A stretch of 25,478 nucleotides of DNA from CAZLNO01 sp964561005 (lineage in GTDB: Bacteria; Pseudomonadota; Alphaproteobacteria; Kiloniellales; Rhodovibrionaceae), in the NCBI GenBank assembly GCA_964561005.1, contig CAZLNO010000057.1, positions 1 through 25,478 of the forward strand. The letters are read 5' to 3'. Shown piece after piece: positions 7,248 through 15,692 of the stretch. A program made the translations under genes and the position numbers. The notes under the pieces are model-generated. The model was not told where the DNA came from. It made no database searches and saw nothing but the letters and a program-made list of their open reading frames with translations. Within the stretch, counting starts at the first letter, position 1. Every line of letters starts with the position of its first letter.

Positions 7248-8198
7248 ATGCTGCTGTCTCGGGGCGTCGTCCGCTGGCCGGTCGCGGCGATGGCCGCGTT
7301 GCTCCTGGCGGCTTGCGGGCAGAGCCAGATCGCCCGGCCGCCGGTCGATGGAGGGGTCGCCCAACCGGCACCGCAGGCCACCGGCGCCTACAAGGTCGGG
7401 CGCCCGTACCAGGTGAACGGGCAGTGGTATTATCCCAAGGTCGACTACGACTACCGGGAGACGGGGATCGCCTCGTGGTACGGCCCGAAGTTCCACGGCA
7501 AGCGCACCGCCAACGGCGAGATCTTCGACCAGAACCGGCTGACGGCGGCCCATCGGACCTTGCCCCTGCCCAGCATGGTCCGCGTGACCAACCTGGAGAA
7601 CGGCCGTCAGGTCAAGCTGCGGGTGAACGACCGCGGCCCCTTCAGCCGCGGGCGGATCATCGACGTCTCGACCCGGGGGGCCGAGCTTCTCGGCTTCAAG
7701 CGCGCCGGCGTGGCCAAGGTGCGGGTAGAGATCGTCGAGGGCGACAGCCGGCGTCTGGCGGCCCTGGCGCGCGGCGGGCCGGGAAACGGCGACGCGGCGC
7801 CGCAGGCGGCGCCTACCGGTGCGGTGCAGACGGCGGGCCTCTCCGGCCGGCCGCGCGCGCCCGATGTCGCGGCGAACGGGGCGTCGCGCGCCGGGGCCGG
7901 GACAGGCGCGCGTGCCCAACCGGCCACCCCCGAGGCGGACGGCACCGTGGTGCAAGTTCCGGTGGAGGACGCCGATATCTATATCCAGGCCGGCTCCTTC
8001 GTGCGGTATGACAACGCCCGGCGTCTCAGCGCGCGGCTGTCCAGCCTGGGACCGATCCGCATCGCGCCGGCGCGCGTGCGCGACCGCCAGTTCTTCCGGG
8101 TGCAGCTTGGTCCGGTGGACAGTGTCGCGCAGGCCGATCGCATGCTCGCCCGTCTGCTCGACAACGGTCACGATGATGCCCAGGTTGTCGTCCATTAG
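7248..8198 (+). CDS. rlpA: RlpA family septal/rare lipoprotein with SPOR domain
   Basis: This 316-residue lipoprotein has a signal peptide ending in LLAAC, with lipidated Cys23. The double-psi beta-barrel domain (about 70-165) begins ETGIASWYGPKFHGKRTANG and contains AAHRTLPLP and VNDRGPFSRGR, the signature of RlpA. A low-complexity Ala/Gly/Pro linker leads to a C-terminal SPOR domain (about 235-316; IYIQAGSFVRYDNARRL), which binds denuded glycan strands at the division site. In Pseudomonas RlpA is a lytic transglycosylase for stem-peptide-free glycan; activity differs between species. The start at 7248 is chosen because AAGAGGGGG (7231-7239) precedes it and it gives a proper lipoprotein signal. 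The frame is open back to a TTG at 7155, but that would bury the signal peptide. It sits between two other wall enzymes. Confidence 0.93.
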   Translation: MLLSRGVVRWPVAAMAALLLAACGQSQIARPPVDGGVAQPAPQATGAYKVGRPYQVNGQWYYPKVDYDYRETGIASWYGPKFHGKRTANGEIFDQNRLTAAHRTLPLPSMVRVTNLENGRQVKLRVNDRGPFSRGRIIDVSTRGAELLGFKRAGVAKVRVEIVEGDSRRLAALARGGPGNGDAAPQAAPTGAVQTAGLSGRPRAPDVAANGASRAGAGTGARAQPATPEADGTVVQVPVEDADIYIQAGSFVRYDNARRLSARLSSLGPIRIAPARVRDRQFFRVQLGPVDSVAQADRMLARLLDNGHDDAQVVVH

Positions 8199-8303
8199 CA
8201 GCGGCGGCTTGCAGCCCGGAGCCTGCTCCCGTACGTCGCGGCGTCGGGCCCGGACCAGCGAACCGAACCGCGACCATCAGCACAGGGCCAGTCCGTAGCA
8301 CTC

Positions 8304-9437
8304 ATGTTCCATCACGCACTTCGCAGCGCCGTCGTCCTCCTCGCCATCGTCATCGCCGCGCCGGTGGCCCGCGGCCTGGAAACGCCGGCGCGGGAAGCCA
8401 TCCTCATGGACCACGAGACGGGCACCGTGCTTTTCGCCAAGAAGCCGGACGAGCCGATGCCGCCGGCGTCGATGACGAAGATCATGACGGCCTACATGGT
8501 CTTCGAGCGCCTGAAGGATGGCCGGCTGTCGCTTGACGACACCTTCCGGGTTTCCGAGCGGGCCTGGCGCAAGGGCGGGTCCAAGATGTTCGTCGAGGTC
8601 GGCAACGAGGTCCGCGTCGAGGACCTGCTGCGCGGCGTGATCGTGCAGTCGGGCAACGACGCCTCGATCGTGCTGGCGGAAGGCATCGCGGGCACCGTCG
8701 AGGCCTTTGCCGAGATGATGAACGAGAAGGCGCGCGAACTGGGCCTCTCGAACTCGCACTTCGAGAACCCCAACGGCTGGCCGCATCCCGATCACCGCAC
8801 GAGCGCGCGGGATCTGGCGATCCTGTCCAAGCGCCTGATCGAGGACTTTCCGGAGTACTATCACTTCTTCTCGGAACTGGAGTTTACCTGGAACGAGATC
8901 CGGCAGTTCAACCGCAATCCCCTGCTTCGCCGCAACATGGGGGTCGACGGCCTGAAGACCGGCCACACGCAAAATGCGGGCTACGGCTTGACGGCCTCGG
9001 CGGAGCGTGACGGCCGAAGGCTGATCCTCGTGGTCGCGGGCCTGGACTCCGCCAAGCAGCGCGCGCAGGAGGCCGCGCGGCTGCTGGAATGGGGCTTCCG
9101 GGAATTCGACAACTACGTGCTCTTCGGCGCCGGCGAGACCGTGGAGGAGGCGCCCGTCTGGCTCGGCGCGCAGCCGCGGGTGCCCCTGGTCATCGAGACG
9201 CCGCTGGAACTCACCCTGCAGCGCACGACGCGGGACAACCTGACCGTGACGGTCACCTACGAGAGCCCGATCCCGGCGCCGATCCGCGAGGGCAGGCGAC
9301 TGGCGACGCTGAAGGTGGAGGGACCCGAGTTCGAGTCCGTCGAGCGCCCCCTGGTGGCCGGCACGGACGTGGCGCAGCTCGGCCCGATCGGCCGTATCGT
9401 CAGCAGCGTCGAGTTCCTGCTGTTCGGCGCGCCCTGA
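8304..9437 (+). CDS. dacC: D-alanyl-D-alanine carboxypeptidase, PBP5/6 family
   Basis: This 377-residue exported class C low-molecular-weight penicillin-binding protein trims the terminal D-Ala from peptidoglycan stems. The signal peptide covers about residues 1-24. The serine-type motifs are SMTK (S56, K59), SGN (116-118) and KTG (218-220), in the order and spacing of the family. After residue ~280 a PBP5_C beta domain follows, and the C-terminal VSSVEFLLFGAP region could be the amphipathic membrane anchor. The ribosome site before the ATG at 8304 is weak, and a 105-base gap follows rlpA. The thymidylate kinase gene begins 15 bases downstream, as is usual in alphaproteobacteria. dacC versus dacA naming is not settled by sequence alone. 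Confidence 0.94.
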   Translation: MFHHALRSAVVLLAIVIAAPVARGLETPAREAILMDHETGTVLFAKKPDEPMPPASMTKIMTAYMVFERLKDGRLSLDDTFRVSERAWRKGGSKMFVEVGNEVRVEDLLRGVIVQSGNDASIVLAEGIAGTVEAFAEMMNEKARELGLSNSHFENPNGWPHPDHRTSARDLAILSKRLIEDFPEYYHFFSELEFTWNEIRQFNRNPLLRRNMGVDGLKTGHTQNAGYGLTASAERDGRRLILVVAGLDSAKQRAQEAARLLEWGFREFDNYVLFGAGETVEEAPVWLGAQPRVPLVIETPLELTLQRTTRDNLTVTVTYESPIPAPIREGRRLATLKVEGPEFESVERPLVAGTDVAQLGPIGRIVSSVEFLLFGAP

Positions 9438-9452
9438 GCGCGCGGCGCGGGC

Positions 9453-10085
9453 ATGGCGCGCGGACGCTTCATCACGGTCGAGGGCGGCGAGGGCGCCGGC
9501 AAGTCGACGCTGGCGGCCCGTCTGGCCGAACGGCTGCAGGCCGCCGGGCAGACGGTGGCGCAAACGCGGGAGCCGGGCGGCAGCCCGGCGTCGGAGGCGG
9601 TCCGCGGCCTTCTGCTCGATCCCGCCCACGATTGGGCGCCGTTGAGCGAGGCCCTGCTGAACGCCGCCGCGCGTCGCGAGCACCTGCGGCAGACCATCCG
9701 GCCGGCGCTGGCGCGTGGCGACTGGGTGATCTGCGATCGCTTCGCCGATTCGACGGTGGCGTATCAGGGCTATGGGCAGGGGCTCGACCTGGACACCATC
9801 GCCTGGCTGCAAGCGCGCGTCGTCGAAGAAACCCGGCCCGACCTGACCATCGTGCTCGACCTCCCGCCCGCCGCCGGGTTCGCCCGCGTGCGCGGGCGCG
9901 GGACGGCGGGCGACCGCTACGAGGCCCAGGACGAAGCCTTTCATGCACGCGTGCGCCAGGGCTTTCTGGACATCGCGGCGCGGGCGCCCGAGCGCTGCGT
10001 CGTGATCGACGCGAGTCGTTCGGCGGATGCCGCCTTCGCCAGCGTCTGGCGGACGATCGAGGAGCGCGTGGGTCCCGTCGAATGA
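9453..10085 (+). CDS. tmk: Thymidylate kinase
   Basis: This 210-residue enzyme phosphorylates dTMP to dTDP with ATP, a required step of dTTP synthesis. The P-loop EGGEGAGKST lies at 10-19, the REPGG dTMP-binding segment near 39-43, and the DRFADSTVAYQG motif near 97-108. The lid region contains RGRGTAGDRYEAQ. The length is typical. It follows the carboxypeptidase gene by 15 bases, and its TGA overlaps the holB ATG by 4 bases (10082-10085), a sign of translational coupling with the polymerase subunit. Confidence 0.96.
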   Translation: MARGRFITVEGGEGAGKSTLAARLAERLQAAGQTVAQTREPGGSPASEAVRGLLLDPAHDWAPLSEALLNAAARREHLRQTIRPALARGDWVICDRFADSTVAYQGYGQGLDLDTIAWLQARVVEETRPDLTIVLDLPPAAGFARVRGRGTAGDRYEAQDEAFHARVRQGFLDIAARAPERCVVIDASRSADAAFASVWRTIEERVGPVE

Positions 10086-11212
10086 GCGCCAAATCGCCGC
10101 CGCAGACATCGGGCGCGGTCCCGCATCCGCGCGCCACGGCCGAGCTGCGCGGCCACGACGCCGCCGAGGCGACGCTGCTCCGGGCCTGGCAATCCGGCCG
10201 GCTGCCGCACGCCTGGCTGATCACCGGGCCACGCGGGGTGGGCAAGGCGACCCTGGCCTACCGCTTCGCGCGCTTCGTCCTCGCCGGCGGCGGGGCGGGC
10301 GACGGCGGCCTGTTCGGCGAGGCGGCGCCGACCGATCTGACAGTGGATTCCGAGAGCCCCACGGCACGCCAGGTGGCGTCCGGCGGCCACCCCGACCTTC
10401 ACGTACTCGAACCGGGCCAGCCGAATCCGGAGACCGGCAAGATCAGCCAGGAGATCGTCGTGGCGCAGGTGCGCCAGGCGGTCCACTTCTGTTTCATGAC
10501 CCCGGCGCAGACGTCCTGGCGCGTCATCCTCGTGGACCCGGCGGAGGAGATGAATGTCAATGCTGCCAATGCCCTGCTGAAGGTTCTCGAGGAACCGCCG
10601 AAACAGGCGCTGCTGCTCCTGGTCAGCCACGCACCCGCGCGCCTGCTGCCGACGATCCGCTCGCGCTGCGCGCGGCTTGCGCTCTCGGGGTTGGACGAGG
10701 CAACGCTGCGCATGCTGCTGGCCCGCCACGCGCCGGATCTCGCCGAGGCCGACGCGGCGGCGCTGGTCCGCCTGTCGGAAGGCAGCCTCGGCCGCGCGTT
10801 GGAGCTGGCGGCGGCGGGTGGGCTTGACCTGTACCGCGAGCTGATCGGGCTGCTGGACGGGCTGCCGCGACTGGACGTGGCCGCGCTGCACGCTTTCGGC
10901 GAGCGCATGTCGCAGGGCGGCGCGGCGGGCAGTTTCCGCCTGGGTGGCGAGCTGCTGACCTGGTGGCTGGCGCGGCTGATCCGGGCCGGCGCGCAGGGCC
11001 GCCTGCCGGACCCCGTCGTCGCGGGCGAGGACGCGCTGATGGGCCGGCTGCTGGACGGCGCCGATCTTGAACCGTGGCTGGAGCTGTGGGAAAAGACGGC
11101 GCGCCTTTTCGCGCGGGCGGAGCGCAGCCATTTCGATCGCAAGCAGGTCGTCCTGACGGCGTTTCTGGAGATCGAGGCTCTGGCCGCGCGACAACTGCGA
11201 CACGCTTCCTGA
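10082..11212 (+). CDS. holB: DNA polymerase III delta' subunit
   Basis: This 376-residue clamp-loader subunit works with gamma/tau and delta to load the sliding clamp. It is an AAA+ protein with Walker A-like GPRGVGKAT near residues 50-58, the segment NVNAANALLKVLEEPP for the Walker B/sensor region, and the SRC motif in TIRSRCARL. The zinc-knuckle cysteines known from Escherichia coli delta' are absent: the corresponding stretch SPTARQVASGGHPDL has none, which I believe is normal in alphaproteobacteria. The start overlaps the tmk stop (ATGA). metG follows after 31 bases. Confidence 0.95.
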   Translation: MSAKSPPQTSGAVPHPRATAELRGHDAAEATLLRAWQSGRLPHAWLITGPRGVGKATLAYRFARFVLAGGGAGDGGLFGEAAPTDLTVDSESPTARQVASGGHPDLHVLEPGQPNPETGKISQEIVVAQVRQAVHFCFMTPAQTSWRVILVDPAEEMNVNAANALLKVLEEPPKQALLLLVSHAPARLLPTIRSRCARLALSGLDEATLRMLLARHAPDLAEADAAALVRLSEGSLGRALELAAAGGLDLYRELIGLLDGLPRLDVAALHAFGERMSQGGAAGSFRLGGELLTWWLARLIRAGAQGRLPDPVVAGEDALMGRLLDGADLEPWLELWEKTARLFARAERSHFDRKQVVLTAFLEIEALAARQLRHAS

Positions 11213-11243
11213 GACCGCCGGCGAACCCACGAGGGAGACGCCC

Positions 11244-12815
11244 ATGTCCGGTGCCGAAAACCGCGATAAAGCACCGTACTACATCACGACGCCGATCTAT
11301 TACGTGAACGACAACCCGCACATTGGGCACGTCTACACCACGCTGGCCTGCGACGTGCTGGCGCGCTTCATGCGGCTGGACGACCGCGAGGTGAAGTTCC
11401 TCACGGGCACCGACGAGCACGGACAGAAGGTCGAGCGCTCGGCCCTGGCGCGCGGCATGGAGCCGCAGGCCTTCACCGACATGATGTCGCGGAATTTCCG
11501 CGACCTCTCGGCGGCATGGCGGTTTTCCAATGACGACTTCATCCGCACCACCGAGCCACGCCATGTGCGCGCCTGCCAGGCCCTGTGGATGCGGCTGAAG
11601 GAGGCCGGCGAGATCTACCTCGACAGCTACGCCGGCTGGTACGCGGTGCGCGACGAGGCCTTCCACAACGAGGACGAGCTGACCGAGGGGCCGGACGGCA
11701 AGAAGTACGCGCCGAGCGGCGCGCCGGTCGACTGGGTGGAGGAGCCGAGCTACTTCTTCCGCCTCTCGGCCTGGCAGGATCGGCTGCTCGAATTCTACGC
11801 GGCCAATCCCGACTTCATCGGGCCGGAGAGCCGGCGCAACGAGGTGATCAGCTTCGTCAAGGGCGGCCTGCGCGACCTCTCGGTCTCGCGCACCACCTTC
11901 AAGTGGGGCATCCCGGTGCCGGACGATCCGGACCACATCATGTACGTCTGGCTTGACGCGCTGACCAACTACATCACCGCCGCCGGCTATCCGGACACCG
12001 ACAGCGCCGAGTACCGCAGGTTCTGGCCGGCCGACCTGCACATGGTCGGCAAGGACATCCTGCGCTTCCACGCCGTCTACTGGCCGGCCTTCCTGATGGC
12101 CGCCGGCATCGAGCCGCCCAGGCGGGTGTTCGCGCACGGCTGGTGGACCAACGAGGGGCAGAAGATCTCCAAGTCGCTCGGCAACGTCATCGACCCCTAC
12201 GAGCTGATCGACGCCTACGGCCTGGATCAGGTGCGCTACTTCCTGCTGCGCGAGGTGCCCTTCGGCAACGACGGCGACTTCTCGCATCGCGCCATGGTCA
12301 ACCGCATGAACAACGACCTGGCCAACGACTTCGGCAACCTGGCCCAACGCGTGCTGTCGATGGTCCACAAGAACTGCGACGGCGCCATCCCCGAGCCGGG
12401 GGAGCTGACGGAGGCCGACAACGCCATGCTGACGGCCACCGAGGCGCTGCTGCCGCGGCTGCGCGAGGAGCTGTCCGTGCAGGCCTTCCACCGCGCGCTC
12501 GAAGCCATCTGGCAGGTGGTCGGCCAGGCCAACCGCTACGTCGACGAGATGGCGCCCTGGGTGCTGCGCAAGACCGACAAGGCGCGCATGGCGACCGTGC
12601 TCTACGTTCTGGCCGACGTGGTGCGCCAGCTCGCCATCGTCACGCAGCCCTTCATGCCCGACGCGCCCGGGGCGCTGCTGGACCAGATCGGCCAGCCGGC
12701 CGACCGGCGCGACTTCGCGGCATTGCCCGAGCGGCTGGAGCCCGGCCGGACCATCCGGAAGCCGCGCGGCGTCTTCCCGCGCTATGTCGAGGACGAGGCG
12801 AAGAACGCATCGTGA
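11244..12815 (+). CDS. metG: Methionyl-tRNA synthetase
   Basis: This 523-residue class I synthetase charges tRNA-Met. The HIGH motif is HIGH at 26-29, KISKS lies near residue 306, and LTGTDEHGQKVERSA matches the family. The connective region YAGWYAVRDEAFHNEDELTE lacks the zinc-binding CxxC pairs, so it is the zinc-free, mitochondrial-like form. There is no C-terminal tRNA-binding (EMAP-like) domain, and the length fits the short alphaproteobacterial form. GAGGGAGA precedes the ATG at good spacing. The TGA (12813-12815) overlaps the next ATG by one base (TGATG), indicating coupling to tatD. Confidence 0.97.
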   Translation: MSGAENRDKAPYYITTPIYYVNDNPHIGHVYTTLACDVLARFMRLDDREVKFLTGTDEHGQKVERSALARGMEPQAFTDMMSRNFRDLSAAWRFSNDDFIRTTEPRHVRACQALWMRLKEAGEIYLDSYAGWYAVRDEAFHNEDELTEGPDGKKYAPSGAPVDWVEEPSYFFRLSAWQDRLLEFYAANPDFIGPESRRNEVISFVKGGLRDLSVSRTTFKWGIPVPDDPDHIMYVWLDALTNYITAAGYPDTDSAEYRRFWPADLHMVGKDILRFHAVYWPAFLMAAGIEPPRRVFAHGWWTNEGQKISKSLGNVIDPYELIDAYGLDQVRYFLLREVPFGNDGDFSHRAMVNRMNNDLANDFGNLAQRVLSMVHKNCDGAIPEPGELTEADNAMLTATEALLPRLREELSVQAFHRALEAIWQVVGQANRYVDEMAPWVLRKTDKARMATVLYVLADVVRQLAIVTQPFMPDAPGALLDQIGQPADRRDFAALPERLEPGRTIRKPRGVFPRYVEDEAKNAS

Positions 12816-13606
12816 TGCTGGTCGATTCCCATTGCCATCTCGACATGATCGCCGAGCGCGAAGACCTCGACGATGTGGTGGCGCGTGCGCGGCGAGCGGA
12901 GGTCGCCACGATGCTGACGATCTCCACGAAGCTCACGACCTTCCCGAAGGTGCGCGCCATCGCGGAGAGCCATGACGACGTCTGGTGCTCGGTCGGCGTG
13001 CACCCGCACGAGGCCGGCGCGGAGGGGCAGGGGACGCCGGATCGCGTGGTGGGCCTGGCGGATCATCCCCGGGTCGTCGGCATCGGCGAGAGCGGCCTTG
13101 ACTACCACTACGACTTCTCCCCGCGCCCCGCCCAGCAGGAGAGCTTTCGCGCCCATATCCGGGCGGCGCAGGAAACGGGCCTGCCGCTGATCGTGCACAG
13201 CCGCGAGGCCGAAGAGGACACCGCCCGCATCCTGCGCGAGGAGTACGAGCGGGGCGGGCCGTACGGCTGCGTGATGCACTGCTTTTCCTCGCGGGCGGAG
13301 CTGGCCTGGGCGGCGCTGGAGCTGGGCTTCTATATTTCCTTCTCCGGCATCGTCACCTTCAAGAAGTCCGAGGCGCTGCGGGAGGTCGCCAGGGAGGTTC
13401 CGATGGACCGCCTGCTGATCGAGACCGACGCGCCTTACCTCGCCCCGGTGCCCAAGCGCGGCAAGCCGAACGAGCCGGCCTACGTCGGCTTCACCGCCGA
13501 TTACCTCGCGGAGGTGCTGGGCCTGTCGCGCGCGGAGCTGGCCGCGCGGACGAGCGGGAACTTCTTCCGCCTGTTCGCCAAGGCCGCGCAGCCGGCGACG
13601 GGCTGA
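12815..13606 (+). CDS. tatD: TatD-family metal-dependent hydrolase
   Basis: A 263-residue TIM-barrel hydrolase of the TatD/YcfH group; members act as 3'-5' exonucleases or deoxyribonucleases and have roles in DNA repair and D-aminoacyl-tRNA handling. Metal ligands are visible: H6 and H8 in DSHCHLD, Glu in GIGESGLDYHYD, His in IVHSREAEED and MHCFSS, and Asp in IETDAPYLAP. The PKRGKPNEPAYV loop is also typical. The ATG at 12815 overlaps the metG stop; the adjacent GTG at 12812 is an alternative. metG-tatD adjacency is common in bacteria. The MBL gene follows after 21 bases. Confidence 0.95.
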   Translation: MLVDSHCHLDMIAEREDLDDVVARARRAEVATMLTISTKLTTFPKVRAIAESHDDVWCSVGVHPHEAGAEGQGTPDRVVGLADHPRVVGIGESGLDYHYDFSPRPAQQESFRAHIRAAQETGLPLIVHSREAEEDTARILREEYERGGPYGCVMHCFSSRAELAWAALELGFYISFSGIVTFKKSEALREVAREVPMDRLLIETDAPYLAPVPKRGKPNEPAYVGFTADYLAEVLGLSRAELAARTSGNFFRLFAKAAQPATG

Positions 13607-13627
13607 CGGACGGCAGCCGCGACGGCG

Positions 13628-14410
13628 ATGTCGATCAAGGTCACCATTCTCGGCTGCGGCGGCTCGGGCGGGGTGCCGCTGGTCGGCCGCGTCTGGGGCG
13701 ACTGCGACCCGGCCGATCCCCGCAACCGCCGCCGCCGTCCGTCGATCCTGGTGGAGCAGGACGGGCGCCGCCTGCTCGTCGACACCTCGCCGGATCTGCG
13801 CCTGCAGCTCCTGGACGCCGGGGTCACGGACCTCGACGCCGTGCTGTTCACCCACAGCCACGCCGACCACTGCCACGGCATCGACGACCTGCGGCCGCTG
13901 GTCTATGTCCGGGAACGGCCGGTCGACGCCTTCAGCGACCGCGACACGCTGACGGCCCTGACCCGGCGCTTCGACTATGCCTTCGCTTCCTCCCGGCAGT
14001 CGGGCGGGTTCTATTCGGCGTTGCTGAACGACCACGTCATCACCCCCGGCGAGCCCTTCGAGGCGGCCGGCTTCCGCTGCATCGCCTTTCCCCAGATGCA
14101 CGGACAGATGACGACGCTGGGCTTCCGCATCGGGCCGGTCGGCTATTCGCCCGACGCGGCGGAAATCGATCCCCTGGGTTTCGAGGCGCTGGCGGGGGTG
14201 TCGCTGTGGGTGGTGGATTGCCTGCGCTTCGAGCCGCATCCCACGCACTCACACTTTGCCCAGACGCTGGACTGGATCGACCGGGTGAAGCCGGCGCGCG
14301 CCGTGCTGACCCACATGAACCACACCCTGGATTACGCCGCCCTGGCGGCGGTCTGTCCCGAAGGCGTCGAGCCGGGTTATGATGGGCTGGTGATCGAGTT
14401 GGACTGCTAG
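13628..14410 (+). CDS. PhnP-like beta-lactamase-fold metal hydrolase
   Basis: A 260-residue metallo-beta-lactamase-fold protein close to the PhnP group of phosphodiesterases. The metal motif THSHADHCHG puts ligands at H76, H78, D80 and H81. Further ligands probably lie in PQMHGQ, YSPDAAEID and the C-terminal HMNHTLD. The N-terminus TILGCGGSGGVPLVG and LLVDTSPDLRLQL are typical of the group. No C-P lyase (phn) genes are nearby, so a phosphonate role is not implied. It follows tatD in the housekeeping string, an arrangement widespread in alphaproteobacteria. The physiological substrate is not known to me. Confidence 0.92.
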   Translation: MSIKVTILGCGGSGGVPLVGRVWGDCDPADPRNRRRRPSILVEQDGRRLLVDTSPDLRLQLLDAGVTDLDAVLFTHSHADHCHGIDDLRPLVYVRERPVDAFSDRDTLTALTRRFDYAFASSRQSGGFYSALLNDHVITPGEPFEAAGFRCIAFPQMHGQMTTLGFRIGPVGYSPDAAEIDPLGFEALAGVSLWVVDCLRFEPHPTHSHFAQTLDWIDRVKPARAVLTHMNHTLDYAALAAVCPEGVEPGYDGLVIELDC

Positions 14411-14422
14411 CCGGCCCGCCCC

Positions 14423-14836
14423 ATGCTCCTCGACTTCGCGCAGATCCCTCAACGCCGGCCACCGCGGGCCTGCCTGGCCTGCCCGGCGCATTGGGGGCGA
14501 TCCGATGCCGACCTGACAACCCCGGTTTTCGCGGTGCCGATGGAGATGCTGCGCGAGTCCCTGGTCCGCATCGCGGCGCGCGAGCCGCGGACGCACCTGG
14601 TCGCCCTGGATCGCGAGGCCCGCCAGGCCGCCTTCGTCCAGCGCTCGCGGCTGTTCCGCTTTCCCGACGACATCACCGTGCAGTTCGACAGCCTCGAGAG
14701 CGGTCGCGCGACCCTCGCCATCTACAGCCGGGCCCGCCACGGCTATCACGACCTCGGCGTCAACCGGCGGCGGGTGCGCCGCTGGCTGGACGCCCTCGCC
14801 CGCGACTGCGCCGGGTCCCGACGGGTGGCGGCATGA
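14423..14836 (+). CDS. DUF1499 family protein
   Basis: A 137-residue protein matching the DUF1499 family. The diagnostic stretch is RSRLFRFPDDITVQFD followed by IYSRARHGYHDLGVNRRR. No signal peptide or membrane segment is visible, unlike some longer family members, so it may be cytoplasmic. Two cysteines near the N-terminus (CLAC) might bind metal, but this is speculation. The function is unknown. It starts 12 bases after the MBL gene, and its TGA overlaps the ATG of the Nudix gene by 4 bases (14833-14836), so the two are translationally coupled. The ATG at 14423 lacks a clear ribosome site. Confidence 0.88.
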   Translation: MLLDFAQIPQRRPPRACLACPAHWGRSDADLTTPVFAVPMEMLRESLVRIAAREPRTHLVALDREARQAAFVQRSRLFRFPDDITVQFDSLESGRATLAIYSRARHGYHDLGVNRRRVRRWLDALARDCAGSRRVAA

Positions 14837-15303
14837 CGGCCAGCGGCGCCGAGCGTCCGGTGGCCGCGGTCATCGCCGTGACGATCCGGGCGGGGCAGGT
14901 GCTGCTGGTCCGGCGCCACTATCGCCCCAACGCCGGGCTCTGGGGCTTTCCCGGCGGCAAGGTCGAGCTGGGCGAGAGCGTCCTGAGGGCCGCCGAGCGC
15001 GAGCTGCGCGAGGAAACCGGGGTCTGGGCACGGCCCTGCCGCGCGTTCGACGCCGTGGACGTGATCGGGGAGGGGAGGCCGCCCGCCTATCACTACCTCC
15101 TCGTGGCCGTGTTGATGAACTGGCAGGCGGGCGAGCCGTCGCCCGCCGACGACGTTGAAGAGGCCGCCTGGTTCGACGTCGACGCCCTGCCGCAGCCGTG
15201 CTCGCCGAACGTGGAGCGCATTCTGGCGACCGCGCGCCGGGTGCTCGCGTCCGAGGACCCGCGCCAAGCGACAAGCGTTTGCACTGGAAGCCGGGAGCGG
15301 TAA
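14833..15303 (+). CDS. Nudix hydrolase
   Basis: This 156-residue Nudix hydrolase has a complete Nudix box at residues 42-64 (pattern GX5EX7REUXEEXGU; core RELREETGV), which binds the metal and hydrolyses a nucleoside-diphosphate-linked substrate. The surroundings VRRHYRPNAGLWGFPGG and VEEAAWFDVDALP resemble the ADP-ribose pyrophosphatase/MutT-like group, but the substrate cannot be read from sequence. The start overlaps the DUF1499 stop (ATGA). It is the last intact gene of the long operon; a perfect hairpin begins 6 bases after its stop, and the TRAP relic follows. Confidence 0.93.
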   Translation: MTASGAERPVAAVIAVTIRAGQVLLVRRHYRPNAGLWGFPGGKVELGESVLRAAERELREETGVWARPCRAFDAVDVIGEGRPPAYHYLLVAVLMNWQAGEPSPADDVEEAAWFDVDALPQPCSPNVERILATARRVLASEDPRQATSVCTGSRER

Positions 15304-15309
15304 CCCTGT

Positions 15310-15337
15310 CCTGAGCCGTGCCCGGGCGCGGCTCAGG
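15310..15337 (+). terminator. Strong hairpin after the Nudix gene, no T-run
   Basis: CCTGAGCCG (15310-15318) pairs perfectly with CGGCTCAGG (15329-15337); the 10-base loop contains the palindrome GCCCGGGC. It lies 6 bases after the Nudix stop. There is no following T-run (the next bases are A-rich), so this is either a 3'-end stabiliser, a factor-assisted terminator or a repeat element. Confidence 0.4.
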
Positions 15338-15375
15338 GAACAAAGACAAAACGCAGCAATCAGGGGAGGTGCGAA

Positions 15376-15516
15376 ATGGCGCTCGGACGGATTCGCGCCG
15401 CGCGCCTGGCGGCGATCGCGGCAACGGCGATGTCGGCAGCGACGCCGGCTCAAGCCCAGGACACGACCACCATCCAGATCCGGTCTATCCGGGCTCCTCT
15501 CCGATCATCGGCCTGA
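15376..15516 (+). pseudogene. TRAP solute-binding protein (DctP) 5' relic
   Basis: From ATG 15376 the frame reads a clean Sec signal peptide, MALGRIRAARLAAIAATAM then SAATPAQAQDTTTIQIR, in the style of TRAP transporter periplasmic solute-binding proteins. AGGGGAGGT sits just upstream as a good ribosome site. After about 36 residues the frame leaves recognisable sequence and stops at 15514-15516. The region beyond about 15500 codes, in another frame, for the end of a TRAP large permease. The reading is a gene start left by an internal deletion. A real 46-residue secreted peptide is possible but less likely. Confidence 0.6.
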
Positions 15517-15692
15517 CGCCGCCGTTCGGCTTTGCCTTGTTCTACATGAAGGGCGCGGCGCCCGGCGAGGTGGGCATGACGCAAATCTATCGCGGCGTCG
15601 TGCCGTTCGTGGTGCTGCAGCTCGTGGCGCTGATCCTGGTGCTGCTGTTCCCGGAGATCGCCATGACGCTGCCCGGCATGCTGCAGGACTAG
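15500..15692 (+). pseudogene. TRAP large permease (DctM) 3' relic
   Basis: The last ~60 codons of a TRAP transporter large membrane subunit: LTPPFGFALFYMKGAAPGEV, then IYRGVVPFVVLQLVALILVLLFPEIA and a TAG at 15690. The TPPFG motif and the final membrane helix are characteristic of the DctM C-terminus, while the ~370 residues before them are missing. In frame it can be read back to a GTG at 15318, but that upstream sequence is out-of-frame DctP signal-peptide DNA. Together with the DctP start this marks loss of dctP body, dctQ and most of dctM. It cannot form a working transporter. Confidence 0.75.

Noticed and set aside
8277..10109. Minus-strand 610-codon frame across dacC and tmk
   Set aside because: Antisense shadow of two genes with intact catalytic motifs; it spans their boundary and shows no domain.
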